The notes under the pieces: model-generated
Seen by the model: the letters and a program-made list of their open reading frames with translations, nothing else
The model's database searches: none
Told to the model about the DNA's origin: nothing
Assembly (NCBI GenBank): GCA_004299665.1
Contig: SCQZ01000097.1
Coordinates: 1-9,892 of the forward strand
Source: Jatrophihabitans sp.
GTDB taxonomy: Bacteria; Actinomycetota; Actinomycetes; Mycobacteriales; Jatrophihabitantaceae
Length of the DNA stretch: 9,892 nucleotides
Reading direction: 5' to 3'
Position numbers and translations under genes: made by a program
Shown: positions 1-6,426 of the stretch, one piece after another
How the letters are laid out: each line of letters begins with the position of its first letter
Position numbering within the stretch: position 1 is the stretch's first letter

Positions 1-703
1 TCGCCCGCCTGCGCGGCGTCCAGACGGTGTGAGCCGACCAGCCAGTACTCGTCGCCGGCACCCATCCCGGCGTAGCTGCACACGACGGCCGAGCGCGGCC
101 CGCTCGTCACCAGGGACGGGGCGGGTGGGTTGGACGGCGTGGTCGACGCCAGGTGATCGGCGCAGCCGAGGTGGTCGACCGGCGCCCGCCGGACCGAGCC
201 GACGACGAGGTCCACCTGCGCCGACGTCGGCGCGCTCACCTGGACGACGACGCCGGCTGTCGCGAACACCTGGGTGCGCGACGGCCGGCCGTCGGCGGCC
301 ATCGCGGAGAGGTCGCCGCTGGGGGCCAGCGTGATGCTGACCGAGTCGGCCGCCGGTGCGCTCGAGGCTCCCGGAAGGCGCGCCGGGCAGCTCATCGCCA
401 GACCGGGCACGGTGAACTCGACGTAGCTGGTCGCAGGCAGGTAGCAGGTGACATAGATCCACTGCGCCGTGGCGGGCACGGCCAGTTCGATGCCGTGGTA
501 GCTCGCCCAGACGTAGCCCACCGGGGGCTGCGCCGAGGCGGCCCGGGACCGGTGGAGCCGGCCGGGGTGCCGTGGCGGGAGGCGGCCGGGGTGCCGGGGC
601 CGGATGTGCCCGGCCGCAGTGCCAGCACGAGGCCCACGACCGCGCAGACCACCGCCACGCCCGCGGCGGCGGTCAGTGCGGCGTACCGCCGGCCACCGGC
701 CAT
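1..703 (-). CDS. Membrane-anchored secreted protein of unknown function, frameshifted and cut by window edge
   Basis: I do not recognise this family. Reading starts at ATG 703 behind an AAGGG-type ribosome binding site (GAAGGGCGG about 6-14 bases upstream). The first ~30 residues give a short basic N-terminus and one hydrophobic segment (AAAGVAVVCAVVGLVLAL), then a Gly/Thr/Pro-rich linker. Near 540-556 the sensible reading moves to another frame, as if one base were missing. Adding one G to the CCCGGG run would give the join GPGAASAQPPVGYVW. The second part (542 down to 3) is open to the edge and looks like a genuine extracellular domain, with IELAVPATAQWIYVTCYLP, scattered Cys (CYLP, MSCP, LGCAD, VVCSYAG) and DEYWLVGS near the edge. 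It follows the TetR gene by 41 bp on the same strand. The break may be a sequencing error in a GC run or a real inactivating mutation. Confidence 0.6.
548..595 (-). repeat. Two 24-bp imperfect direct repeats in linker of secreted protein
   Basis: On the minus strand GGCACCCCGGCC occurs at 595 and again at 571, each followed by a similar G/C-rich stretch, giving a 24-bp, 8-codon unit (GTPAASRH then GTPAGSTG). It encodes the flexible linker just after the membrane segment and lies immediately before the apparent frameshift. Slippage in such a repeat could contribute to the frame change. Confidence 0.5.
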
Positions 704-744
704 CGTCCACCGCCCTTCTCCGGGTAGACGCGGTAGCGGGAGCG

Positions 745-1377
745 TTACGTTGCGGGGTCGGTGCGCGGGAAGTTCGCGATCCCGCGCCACAGCAGCCCCT
801 CGAGCAGCCGGACCGCGTCGGCTTGCGACACCGGGCGCTCGCTGGCCAGCCACCAGCGCGCCGCCACCTGGGCGGCACCGGTCAGTGCGGTCGCGAGCAG
901 TTGCGCCGACGACCGGTTCAGGCCGGTGTCCCCGGCGACCACGTCGGCGACGGCCTCCATCGTCTTGGCGGTGACGGCCTCCACCCGGCGCCTGACGGCG
1001 GGTTCGTTGCCGAGATCGGTCTCGAAGATGAGCCGGAACGCGCCGTCTTCGTCGTCGCGGTCGACGAACTCGAAGTAGGCGGTGAGCACGCCGTGGATGC
1101 GCGCGCGGTTGTCGCTGGTGCGTGCCAGCGCGTCGGTGACGGCATCGGCCAGCGCCTCGGCCTGGGTGTCCAGCAGCGCCAGGTACAGCTCCAGCTTGCC
1201 CGGGAAGTGCTGGTACAGCACCGGCTTGGACACGCCCGCCCGCTCGGCGATGTCGTCCATCGCCGCGGCGTGGTAGCCGTGGGCGACGAAGACCTCCTGC
1301 GCCGCGGCCAGCAACTGCTTGCGGCGCGCGGAGCGGGGCATCCGCCCGCCGCGGCCGAGTTCGGTGGTGCTGGTCAC
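745..1377 (-). CDS. TetR/AcrR family transcriptional regulator (Rv3208-like)
   Basis: A 210-residue DNA-binding regulator. The N-terminal helix-turn-helix domain spans about residues 18-62, with the recognition region MDDIAERAGVSKPVLYQHFPGK (residues 40-61) typical of TetR proteins. Residues ~65-205 form the helical ligand-binding and dimer domain. The pattern GGR-PRSARR-QLL-AAQEVFV-GYHAA and the later DNR-R-H, FRLIFE and NEP match my memory of M. tuberculosis Rv3208. The GTG start at 1377 keeps the conserved STTELGRGGR leader; an ATG at 1341 is the alternative. There is no strong ribosome binding site. It starts 9 bp after the stop of the LigD-type polymerase gene, so it is probably read on the same transcript, and the secreted-protein gene follows 41 bp later. 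The ligand is unknown. It may act on the divergent promoter at 3269-3285, but no matching operator could be shown. Confidence 0.92.
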   Translation of the reverse strand: MTSTTELGRGGRMPRSARRKQLLAAAQEVFVAHGYHAAAMDDIAERAGVSKPVLYQHFPGKLELYLALLDTQAEALADAVTDALARTSDNRARIHGVLTAYFEFVDRDDEDGAFRLIFETDLGNEPAVRRRVEAVTAKTMEAVADVVAGDTGLNRSSAQLLATALTGAAQVAARWWLASERPVSQADAVRLLEGLLWRGIANFPRTDPAT

Positions 1378-1386
1378 GCCCGCAGA

Positions 1387-2307
1387 CTACTCGCGAGTAA
1401 CCATCCGCTCGCCGATCCGCACCCGCCGCGCGTCCTCCAGCGTCCCGGCGAACAGGTCGCCGGAGCGGGCCACGCGCTCGAGCACCTGGTCCGCGGTGAA
1501 GCGCAGCCCGGTGCCGCCGGCCACCTCGTCCCAGGTCAGCGGGGTCGAGACGGTGGGCGCCTCCCGGGCGCGCAGCGAGTAGGGGGCGACCGTCGTCTTG
1601 GCCGGGTTGTTCTGGCTCCAGTCGACCAGCACCTTCCCCGGCCGCAGCGACCTGGTCATCCGCGAGACGACGAGGTCGGGCCGCTCGCGCTCCAGTCGCA
1701 GCGCCACCGACTGCGCGAACCGCGACGGCAGTCCCGGGTCGTCCACCCGGATCGGTGCGGACACCTGCATGCCCTTCGATCCGGAGGTCTTGGCGAACAG
1801 GCTGAGCCCGTCGGCGGCGAGCAGGTCGCGCAGCAGCAGCGCGACCTCGCAGCACTGCTCGATCGTCGCCGGCGGGCCGGGGTCGAGGTCGAAGACCAGC
1901 AGGTCGGTGCGGATCTTCCCCCGCCGCGGCACGACCCACTGCGGCACGTGCAGTTCCAGGGCGGCGAGGTTCGCCAGCCGCACGAGCGTGGCCAGTTCCT
2001 CGACGACGACGTAGTCGATCGTCTCGCGGTCCTTCGTCGACCCGGGGACGGGAAGGGTCACGGTGCGCACCCAGTCGGGCGTTCCGCGCGCCGCGTTCTT
2101 CTCGAAGAAGAACGGGCCGTCGACGCCGTTCGGGTAGCGCTTCACGGTGAGCGGGCGGTCGGCGAGGTGGGGGAGCAGGACCGGCGCGACGCGCGTGTAG
2201 TAGTCGATCACCTCGCCCTTGGTGAAGCCGGTGGCCGGGTAGAGCACCTTGTCCAGGTTCGTCAGCGCCAGCGTCCGCCCCTCCACCTGCACGCTCTGGC
2301 TAGCCAT
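1387..2307 (-). CDS. ligD: LigD-type NHEJ polymerase/primase, stand-alone
   Basis: A 306-residue archaeo-eukaryotic-primase-type polymerase, equal to the polymerase domain of LigD, which fills or extends broken DNA ends (often with ribonucleotides) during non-homologous end joining. Visible motifs: RYPNG and FFFEKN (57-71), LELHVPQW with H120, the metal-binding FDLDPG with D140 and D142, the nucleotide-binding TSGSKG (K178), and the third metal Asp in VLVDWSQNN (D229). The length matches an isolated polymerase domain, with no ligase or phosphoesterase attached. ATG 2307 overlaps the end of the ligase gene by 8 bp (ATGGCTAG), a translational-coupling arrangement. The TetR gene starts 9 bp after its stop. 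A function with the neighbouring ligase and Ku is strongly implied by motif and context. Confidence 0.95.
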   Translation of the reverse strand: MASQSVQVEGRTLALTNLDKVLYPATGFTKGEVIDYYTRVAPVLLPHLADRPLTVKRYPNGVDGPFFFEKNAARGTPDWVRTVTLPVPGSTKDRETIDYVVVEELATLVRLANLAALELHVPQWVVPRRGKIRTDLLVFDLDPGPPATIEQCCEVALLLRDLLAADGLSLFAKTSGSKGMQVSAPIRVDDPGLPSRFAQSVALRLERERPDLVVSRMTRSLRPGKVLVDWSQNNPAKTTVAPYSLRAREAPTVSTPLTWDEVAGGTGLRFTADQVLERVARSGDLFAGTLEDARRVRIGERMVTRE

Positions 2308-3268
2308 CGGCCTGCTCCGCCACCTTGTCGGCCCGCACGCCGCGGAACACCGGATGGCGCAGCCTGCCCTCGGCCGTCATCGCCGTGAACTCGATCTCCA
2401 CCACCACCTCGGGCTCGCACCAGCGGACCACCCGGCCGCGGCTCGGTGGCGGTCGTTCGGCGAGCGCGCAGTCCTCGCGCGGCCGTAGCAGGGCGCGCAC
2501 CGCGCGCGCCGTGCGGGCGGTGATGCCGCTGCCGGCCTTGCCCGCGTACTGCAGCGTCCCGTCGCGGAACCGCGCCAGGACCAGCGAGCTCAACTCGTGC
2601 GGGCGCGCGGCCGCTGCCTCCCAGCCGACGACGACGAACTCCCCGGTCCGTGCGAACTTGAGCTTGCGCCAGTCCTCGCTGCGGACGCCCGGACGGTACG
2701 GCGCATCGAGCCGCTTCGCGACCACGCCCTCCAGGCCGTTCTCGCGTGCGGCCGCCAGCGTCGCCCCGCCGTCATCGAACGACGGGCTCAGGGTCCATCC
2801 CGGGGCCTCGCCCAGCCACCGTTCGAGGGTGGCGCGCCGCTGCGCGTACGACCGCCGCGTGAGGTCGACGCCGTAGCGGCGCAGCAGGTCGAACACGACG
2901 AAGGTCACCGGCGTGGATCGTGCCAGCCGCGCCGCCTCGCCCCCCGACTGCACGTGCATGCGCGACTGCAACAGCTCGAACGAGGGCCGGCCGTCCCGGC
3001 CGAGGGCGACGATCTCGCCGTCGAGCAGGGCGTCCTCGGCGCCGGCGGCGAGGGCGACCAGTTCCGGGTACGCGACGCTCACGTCGTTGCCGAGGCGGCT
3101 GAAGATGCGCACACCGTGTTCCCCGACGTCGAGCAGTGCGCGCACGCCGTCCCACTTGAACTCGAAGGCCCACTGCTCGCCGCGTGGCAGTTCGTCGACG
3201 GCGGTGGCGAGCATCGGCCGCGGGGTTTGCCCGGGGACACGCGCAACGTTTTCCCGCGATGCCCTCAC
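2300..3268 (-). CDS. ligD: ATP-dependent DNA ligase of NHEJ (LigD ligase domain / LigC type)
   Basis: A 322-residue ATP-dependent DNA ligase that seals nicks through a lysine-AMP intermediate. The nucleotidyltransferase domain has motif I FEFKWDGVR with the adenylated K38, FSRLGND (R58), LLDGEIVAL (82-89), FVVFDLL (123-129), motif IV EGVVAKRLDAPY (180-191) and motif V WRKLK (200-204). The C-terminal OB domain carries VVVEIEF and the closing RHPVFRGVR. The GTG at 3268 is preferred because a -10-like element lies 7 bases upstream, suggesting a leaderless message. ATG 3214 (MLATAVDELP) is the alternative and would drop 18 poorly conserved residues. It lacks polymerase and phosphoesterase domains, so LigD is split here. 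It is divergent from ku and coupled to the polymerase gene. Whether LigC or LigD is the better name cannot be settled. Confidence 0.94.
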   Translation of the reverse strand: MRASRENVARVPGQTPRPMLATAVDELPRGEQWAFEFKWDGVRALLDVGEHGVRIFSRLGNDVSVAYPELVALAAGAEDALLDGEIVALGRDGRPSFELLQSRMHVQSGGEAARLARSTPVTFVVFDLLRRYGVDLTRRSYAQRRATLERWLGEAPGWTLSPSFDDGGATLAAARENGLEGVVAKRLDAPYRPGVRSEDWRKLKFARTGEFVVVGWEAAAARPHELSSLVLARFRDGTLQYAGKAGSGITARTARAVRALLRPREDCALAERPPPSRGRVVRWCEPEVVVEIEFTAMTAEGRLRHPVFRGVRADKVAEQADG

Positions 3269-3285
3269 CCGTACGATTGTCAGGC
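3269..3285. promoter_or_regulatory. Candidate bidirectional leaderless promoter between ligase and ku
   Basis: Only 17 bp separate GTG 3268 (minus) from ATG 3286 (plus). On the plus strand TACGAT (3272-3277) fits TANNNT and ends 8 bases before the ku ATG. On the minus strand GACAAT (3281-3276) is -10-like and ends 7 bases before the ligase GTG. The two hexamers overlap by 2 bp. Start sites at the start codons would be 18 bp apart. No good -35 hexamer is visible on either side, since those positions fall inside coding sequence. There is no ribosome binding site for either gene, which agrees with leaderless messages. Confidence 0.45.
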
Positions 3286-4296
3286 ATGCGATCGATCTGG
3301 AAGGGCACCGTGTCCTTCGGGCTGGTGAGCATCGGCGTGAGGCTGTACTCCGCGACCGAGGAGAAGGACGTCTCGTTCCACCAGGTCCGCCGCAGCGACG
3401 GTTCCCGGATCCGGTACCGGCGGGTCGCCGAGGCCGACGGCCAGGAGGTCGCGTTCGGCGAGATCGCGAAGGGCTACGAGTTGCCGTCCGGGGAGACGGT
3501 GGTGCTCACCGACGACGACTTCAAGGACCTGCCGCTGCCGACGGCGAAGACGGTCGACGTGCTGCAGTTCGTGCCGGCCGAGCAGATCGACCCGATCTAC
3601 TTCGCGCGCTCGTACTACCTCGAGCCCGAGCAGAACGCGCTCAAGCCCTACCTGCTGCTGCGCGACGCGCTCGTCGACAGCGAGATGGTGGGTGTGGTCA
3701 AGGTCGCGATCCGCAACCGCGAGCAACTCGCGACGCTGCGGGTGCGCGAGGGCGTGATCGTGCTGGAGACGATGGTCTGGCCGGACGAGGTGCGGACGCC
3801 GGACTTCGCCTTCCTGGACAGCGATCTCACACTGCGCCCGCAGGAGCGGCAGATGGCCGCCTCGCTCGTGGACAGCATGGCGGGCGACTTCGACCCAGCG
3901 GCCTTCAGCGACGACTACCGCGCCGCGCTGCAGCAGGTGATCGATGCCAAGGTCGAGGGGCGGCAGGTCGTGGAGCCCGAGTCGGCCCAGCCGACGGCCG
4001 GCAACGTCGTCGACCTGATGGCCGCGCTGCGTGCGTCGGTCGAGGCGGCCAAGCGCAGCCGCGGCGAGGCCCCGCAGGCGGCGGCACCGGCGAAGGCAGC
4101 GGCGGCGAGGACCCGCGCCAAGAAGGCGCCCGCGGCGGCGAAGACCCCCGCCAAGAACGGGACCGGCAAGAACGGGACCGCCAAGAAGGCGCCCGCGGCG
4201 ACGAAGGCGTCCGCGAAGCAGGCGGCGGCGACGACGAAGGCACCGGCGAAGCAGGCGGCGGCCAAGCGGGTGCCCGCGCGGCGCAAGAGCGCATAG
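3286..4296 (+). CDS. ku: Ku homodimeric NHEJ end-binding protein with long basic tail
   Basis: A 336-residue bacterial Ku, which as a homodimer encircles broken DNA ends and recruits LigD. It opens with MRSIWKGTVSFGLVSIGVRLYSAT, the typical Ku start, followed by the beta-barrel core: FHQV, YELPSGE, VVLTDDDF, the ID-IYF---YYLEPE block at 101-115, and MVGVVKVAIRNREQLATLR (134-152). Residues ~256-336 are an Ala/Lys/Pro-rich low-complexity tail resembling histone H1, like the Lys-rich extension I recall for M. smegmatis Ku. The ATG at 3286 is chosen because family homology starts exactly there and TACGAT lies 8 bases upstream; no ribosome binding site precedes it. In-frame reading upstream to 3184 runs antisense to the ligase gene and lacks Ku similarity. 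The hydrolase gene begins 9 bp after its stop. Confidence 0.97.
   Translation: MRSIWKGTVSFGLVSIGVRLYSATEEKDVSFHQVRRSDGSRIRYRRVAEADGQEVAFGEIAKGYELPSGETVVLTDDDFKDLPLPTAKTVDVLQFVPAEQIDPIYFARSYYLEPEQNALKPYLLLRDALVDSEMVGVVKVAIRNREQLATLRVREGVIVLETMVWPDEVRTPDFAFLDSDLTLRPQERQMAASLVDSMAGDFDPAAFSDDYRAALQQVIDAKVEGRQVVEPESAQPTAGNVVDLMAALRASVEAAKRSRGEAPQAAAPAKAAAARTRAKKAPAAAKTPAKNGTGKNGTAKKAPAATKASAKQAAATTKAPAKQAAAKRVPARRKSA
4117..4260 (+). repeat. Short in-frame repeats encoding the Lys/Ala/Pro tail of Ku
   Basis: Three repeat pairs are visible. A 21-bp identical block beginning GCCAAGAAGGCGCCC lies at 4117-4137 and 4180-4200. A tandem 15-bp unit centred on AAGAACGGGACCG spans 4152-4180. GCGAAGCAGGCGGCG occurs at 4213-4227 and 4246-4260. 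All keep the reading frame and encode units such as AKKAPAA, KNGT and AKQAAA, so the tail probably grew by duplication and may vary in length between strains. Confidence 0.75.
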
Positions 4297-4305
4297 CCTG
4301 CCGCG

Positions 4306-5277
4306 ATGTCCCGCACCCCGCCGCGCACCGCGCCGACCGCGACTCTCGCGGACCTCCCGCTCGCCGACGGCGCCGCCCCGCAGGCGCCCGCGGCGCGTGT
4401 CGTGCGGTGCGACGGCGTCGATCTGAGCATCCGCCACACCCCCGGCGGCGAGCACGCCGAGCCCGCGGTCATGGTGCACGGTCTGGGCGGCTCCGCCCTG
4501 AACTGGACGGACCTCGCCCACCAGTCGCGTCCGTACCTGGACACCGACGCGATCGACCTGCCCGGGCACGGCCTGTCGGGGCCGTCGCGGGACGGCCGTT
4601 ACCGCCTGCAGGACCACACCGGCACGGTGATCGCGTATCTCGAGCAGTCCGGCCGCGGACCGGTCCACCTGTTCGGCAACTCCATGGGCGGCGCGATCAG
4701 CATCCTGGTGGCGGCACAACGCCCCGACCTGGTCCGGACCCTCACGCTGGTGTCCCCGGCGGTGCCGGACGTGAAGCGGTGGCGGGTGCACCCGCTCAAG
4801 CACGATCCCCGCATGATCGTCATGGCCGTGCCGGGCCTGGGTGAACTCGCGCTGCGCCGCACCGCCCGGCGCGTGCCCGCCGACAAGCGCGTGGCGATGC
4901 TGATCCGGCTGTGCTTCGGCGATCCGGACCGCTATCCCGGCCCGCGACTGGCCGAGGACGTCGAGCAGACCCGCGCCCGGCTGTCCATGCCGTGGGCGGA
5001 CGAGGCGTTCCTGCGCTCGACGCGCGGACTCGGCAGGTCGCAGTTCGCCGCGCCCCGGGTCGCGTGGCAGGCGATGCGTGCGATCACCGCGCCCACCCTC
5101 GTGGTGTGGGGCACGTGCGACCGGCTCGTCGCACCGGACCTGCTCGGCTACGTCGCGGCGGCGATCCCCGACTCCCGGCAGTTGATGCTCGACGGCGTCG
5201 GCCATACCGCGCAGATGGAGGACCCGCGTACCGTCGCGCGCGCCTTCGTGGCCATGCGATCCGCTGTGGCACTCTGA
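4306..5277 (+). CDS. Alpha/beta hydrolase, substrate unknown
   Basis: A 323-residue alpha/beta-hydrolase fold protein. The oxyanion-loop motif HGLGG is at 58-62, DLPGHGLSG at 84-92, the nucleophile elbow GNSMGG puts Ser at 126, the acid is probably Asp272 in WGTCDRLV, and the base is His300 in GVGHTAQMEDP, so the triad is intact. Residues ~1-30 are an Ala/Pro-rich extension without a clear signal peptide. About 155-250 form a lid-like insertion rich in Arg. The start ATG 4306 lies 9 bp after the ku stop, with no visible ribosome binding site, suggesting read-through or coupling. The DUF3152 gene starts 5 bp downstream. From memory, a hydrolase beside DUF3152 and MoeZ occurs in other actinomycetes. 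The substrate (lipid, ester or epoxide) cannot be told. Confidence 0.9.
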   Translation: MSRTPPRTAPTATLADLPLADGAAPQAPAARVVRCDGVDLSIRHTPGGEHAEPAVMVHGLGGSALNWTDLAHQSRPYLDTDAIDLPGHGLSGPSRDGRYRLQDHTGTVIAYLEQSGRGPVHLFGNSMGGAISILVAAQRPDLVRTLTLVSPAVPDVKRWRVHPLKHDPRMIVMAVPGLGELALRRTARRVPADKRVAMLIRLCFGDPDRYPGPRLAEDVEQTRARLSMPWADEAFLRSTRGLGRSQFAAPRVAWQAMRAITAPTLVVWGTCDRLVAPDLLGYVAAAIPDSRQLMLDGVGHTAQMEDPRTVARAFVAMRSAVAL

Positions 5278-5282
5278 CTGTC

Positions 5283-6311
5283 GTGGCGGCGCGCGACCCA
5301 CAACTGCTGGCGCATCCGGCGCAGCGATCGGCCGATGACGTGGCCTTCGCCCGTCGTCGCGCTGCCGCGACGTTCGACGGGGACATCGCGCCGGAGGGTT
5401 TCCGCGCGGCGTGGCGCGACTTCACCCGCCGCTACGGATGGCGCGCGTACGCCCTGCCGATCCTGTCGGTCGTGACGATCATGGCGTTGCTGACGGTCCA
5501 CAACGGCCCGAGGTCCTCGCCGGGCCATTCCTCGGGCGGCGCGCGGACGGCCGGCCGGGCGGCGAACCAGGCCCCTCCCGTCGCACGGGGAGACACCTCG
5601 CTCAAGGCGGACCACCCCCAGGGCCCGGTCGACAACACAGTCCTCAAGGCCGCGGCGCTACCCGCCGGTGGCCCCTACACCGTCCAGGGCGACGGGACCT
5701 TCCAGGTGCTGCCCGGCACCTCGCCCGTCGTCGGCTCCGGCCCGCTGTCGCGCTACTCGATCGAGGTGGAGAACGGCATCACCGGGATCGACGTGAACCA
5801 GTTCGCATCCCTGGTGGACGCGACCCTGGCGGACCCGCGGTCGTGGTCGGGTCACGGCGTGTCGCTGCAGCGGGTCGACTCCGGGCACATCGACTTCCAC
5901 GTCACGCTCGTGTCGGTCATGACGGTGCGCAAGCTCTGCGGCTACGACATCCCGATCGAGACCTCGTGCTACATCGCGGCCGGGGCCACGAGCCCGGTGA
6001 ACCGGGTCGTCATCAACGACGCCCGGTGGGTGCGCGGCGACGCGGAGTACATCGGCGACCTCACGGCGTACCGCGAATACATGATCAACCACGAGGACGG
6101 TCACGCGCTCGGTCACGAACATGCCCACGAGTGCCTGTCCAACGGGTTGGCGCCGACGATGATGCAGCAGACGATCGGGCTCAAGGACGCCGCGACGGGC
6201 AGGATGTGCCAGGCCAACCCGTGGCCGTACCCGCCGGGGGCGAAGGACGCGCCCGGCGTCGAGGCACCGGACACCCCGCAGAACAGCGAGTTCCAGATCG
6301 GCGGCGACTGA
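5283..6311 (+). CDS. DUF3152 membrane-anchored putative zinc metalloprotease
   Basis: A 342-residue protein of the DUF3152 family common in actinobacteria (M. tuberculosis Rv3207c type). The cytoplasmic N-terminus (1-53) is followed by one membrane segment at about 55-72 (YALPILSVVTIMALLTV), a disordered Gly/Pro-rich stretch to ~130, then the conserved extracytoplasmic domain (~130-342). That domain contains HEDGHALGHEH at 270-280, an exact HExxHxxGxxH zinc motif of the metzincin type with Glu271 as likely catalytic base, and a downstream PTMM (291-294) that could be the Met-turn. Cys219, 229, 284 and 309 may form disulfides. GTG 5283, 5 bp after the hydrolase stop, is chosen; longer in-frame reading upstream lies inside the hydrolase gene. 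Protease activity is inferred from the motif only. Confidence 0.9.
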   Translation: MAARDPQLLAHPAQRSADDVAFARRRAAATFDGDIAPEGFRAAWRDFTRRYGWRAYALPILSVVTIMALLTVHNGPRSSPGHSSGGARTAGRAANQAPPVARGDTSLKADHPQGPVDNTVLKAAALPAGGPYTVQGDGTFQVLPGTSPVVGSGPLSRYSIEVENGITGIDVNQFASLVDATLADPRSWSGHGVSLQRVDSGHIDFHVTLVSVMTVRKLCGYDIPIETSCYIAAGATSPVNRVVINDARWVRGDAEYIGDLTAYREYMINHEDGHALGHEHAHECLSNGLAPTMMQQTIGLKDAATGRMCQANPWPYPPGAKDAPGVEAPDTPQNSEFQIGGD

Positions 6312-6332
6312 CCCGCCCCGGGCGGGGCGGGT
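6311..6332 (+). terminator. Perfect GC-rich hairpin after the DUF3152 gene
   Basis: ACCCGCCCC (6311-6319) and GGGGCGGGT (6324-6332) form a perfect 9-bp stem with a 4-base loop, starting at the last base of the DUF3152 stop codon. No T-run follows, so this would be a hairpin-only terminator or an mRNA-stabilising stem. It probably ends the ku-hydrolase-DUF3152 transcript before moeZ. Confidence 0.6.
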
Positions 6333-6414
6333 GCCGCAGCGCGCCGCTGACGGGGGACACTGGGAATGCCCGCCCCCGCTGCGGGGTTGTCCCGGCAGTT
6401 GCCGCAAACCAGTG

Positions 6415-6418
6415 AGGA
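6415..6418 (+). promoter_or_regulatory. Ribosome binding site of moeZ
   Basis: AGGA inside AGTGAGGACG lies 8 bases before GTG 6427. It supports the GTG start and shows that moeZ is translated independently of the upstream group. No TANNNT -10 sequence was found in the 94 bp between the hairpin and the start. Confidence 0.6.
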
Positions 6419-6426
6419 CGCCAGTC

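Noticed and set aside
392..1939. Long open reading frame on the minus strand covering the polymerase end, TetR and secreted-protein start
   Set aside because: Only its last part after ATG 703 is meaningful. The rest is an Arg/Gly/Pro-rich out-of-frame reading of the polymerase and TetR genes, as expected in very GC-rich DNA.
604..2388. Long plus-strand open frame opposite TetR and the NHEJ polymerase
   Set aside because: Low-complexity Arg/His/Gly-rich translation with no family pattern, antisense to well-supported genes.
3184..3285. Upstream in-frame extension of ku
   Set aside because: The extra 34 residues are antisense to the ligase start and lack Ku similarity. The family start MRSIWKG lies at 3286.
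3277..3285. TTGTCAGGC before ku as a mycobacterial DNA-damage promoter element (TTGTCRGTG type)
   Set aside because: The match is incomplete and no TANNNT follows about 8 bases downstream; the position would be inside ku coding sequence.
4911..5282. Upstream in-frame extension of the DUF3152 gene
   Set aside because: It lies wholly inside the hydrolase gene and gives Arg-rich noise. GTG 5283 fits the short spacing and the family.
3280..5301. 673-codon minus-strand open frame opposite ku and the hydrolase
   Set aside because: Antisense shadow of third-position GC. Composition is His/Arg/Gly-rich and no motif is visible.
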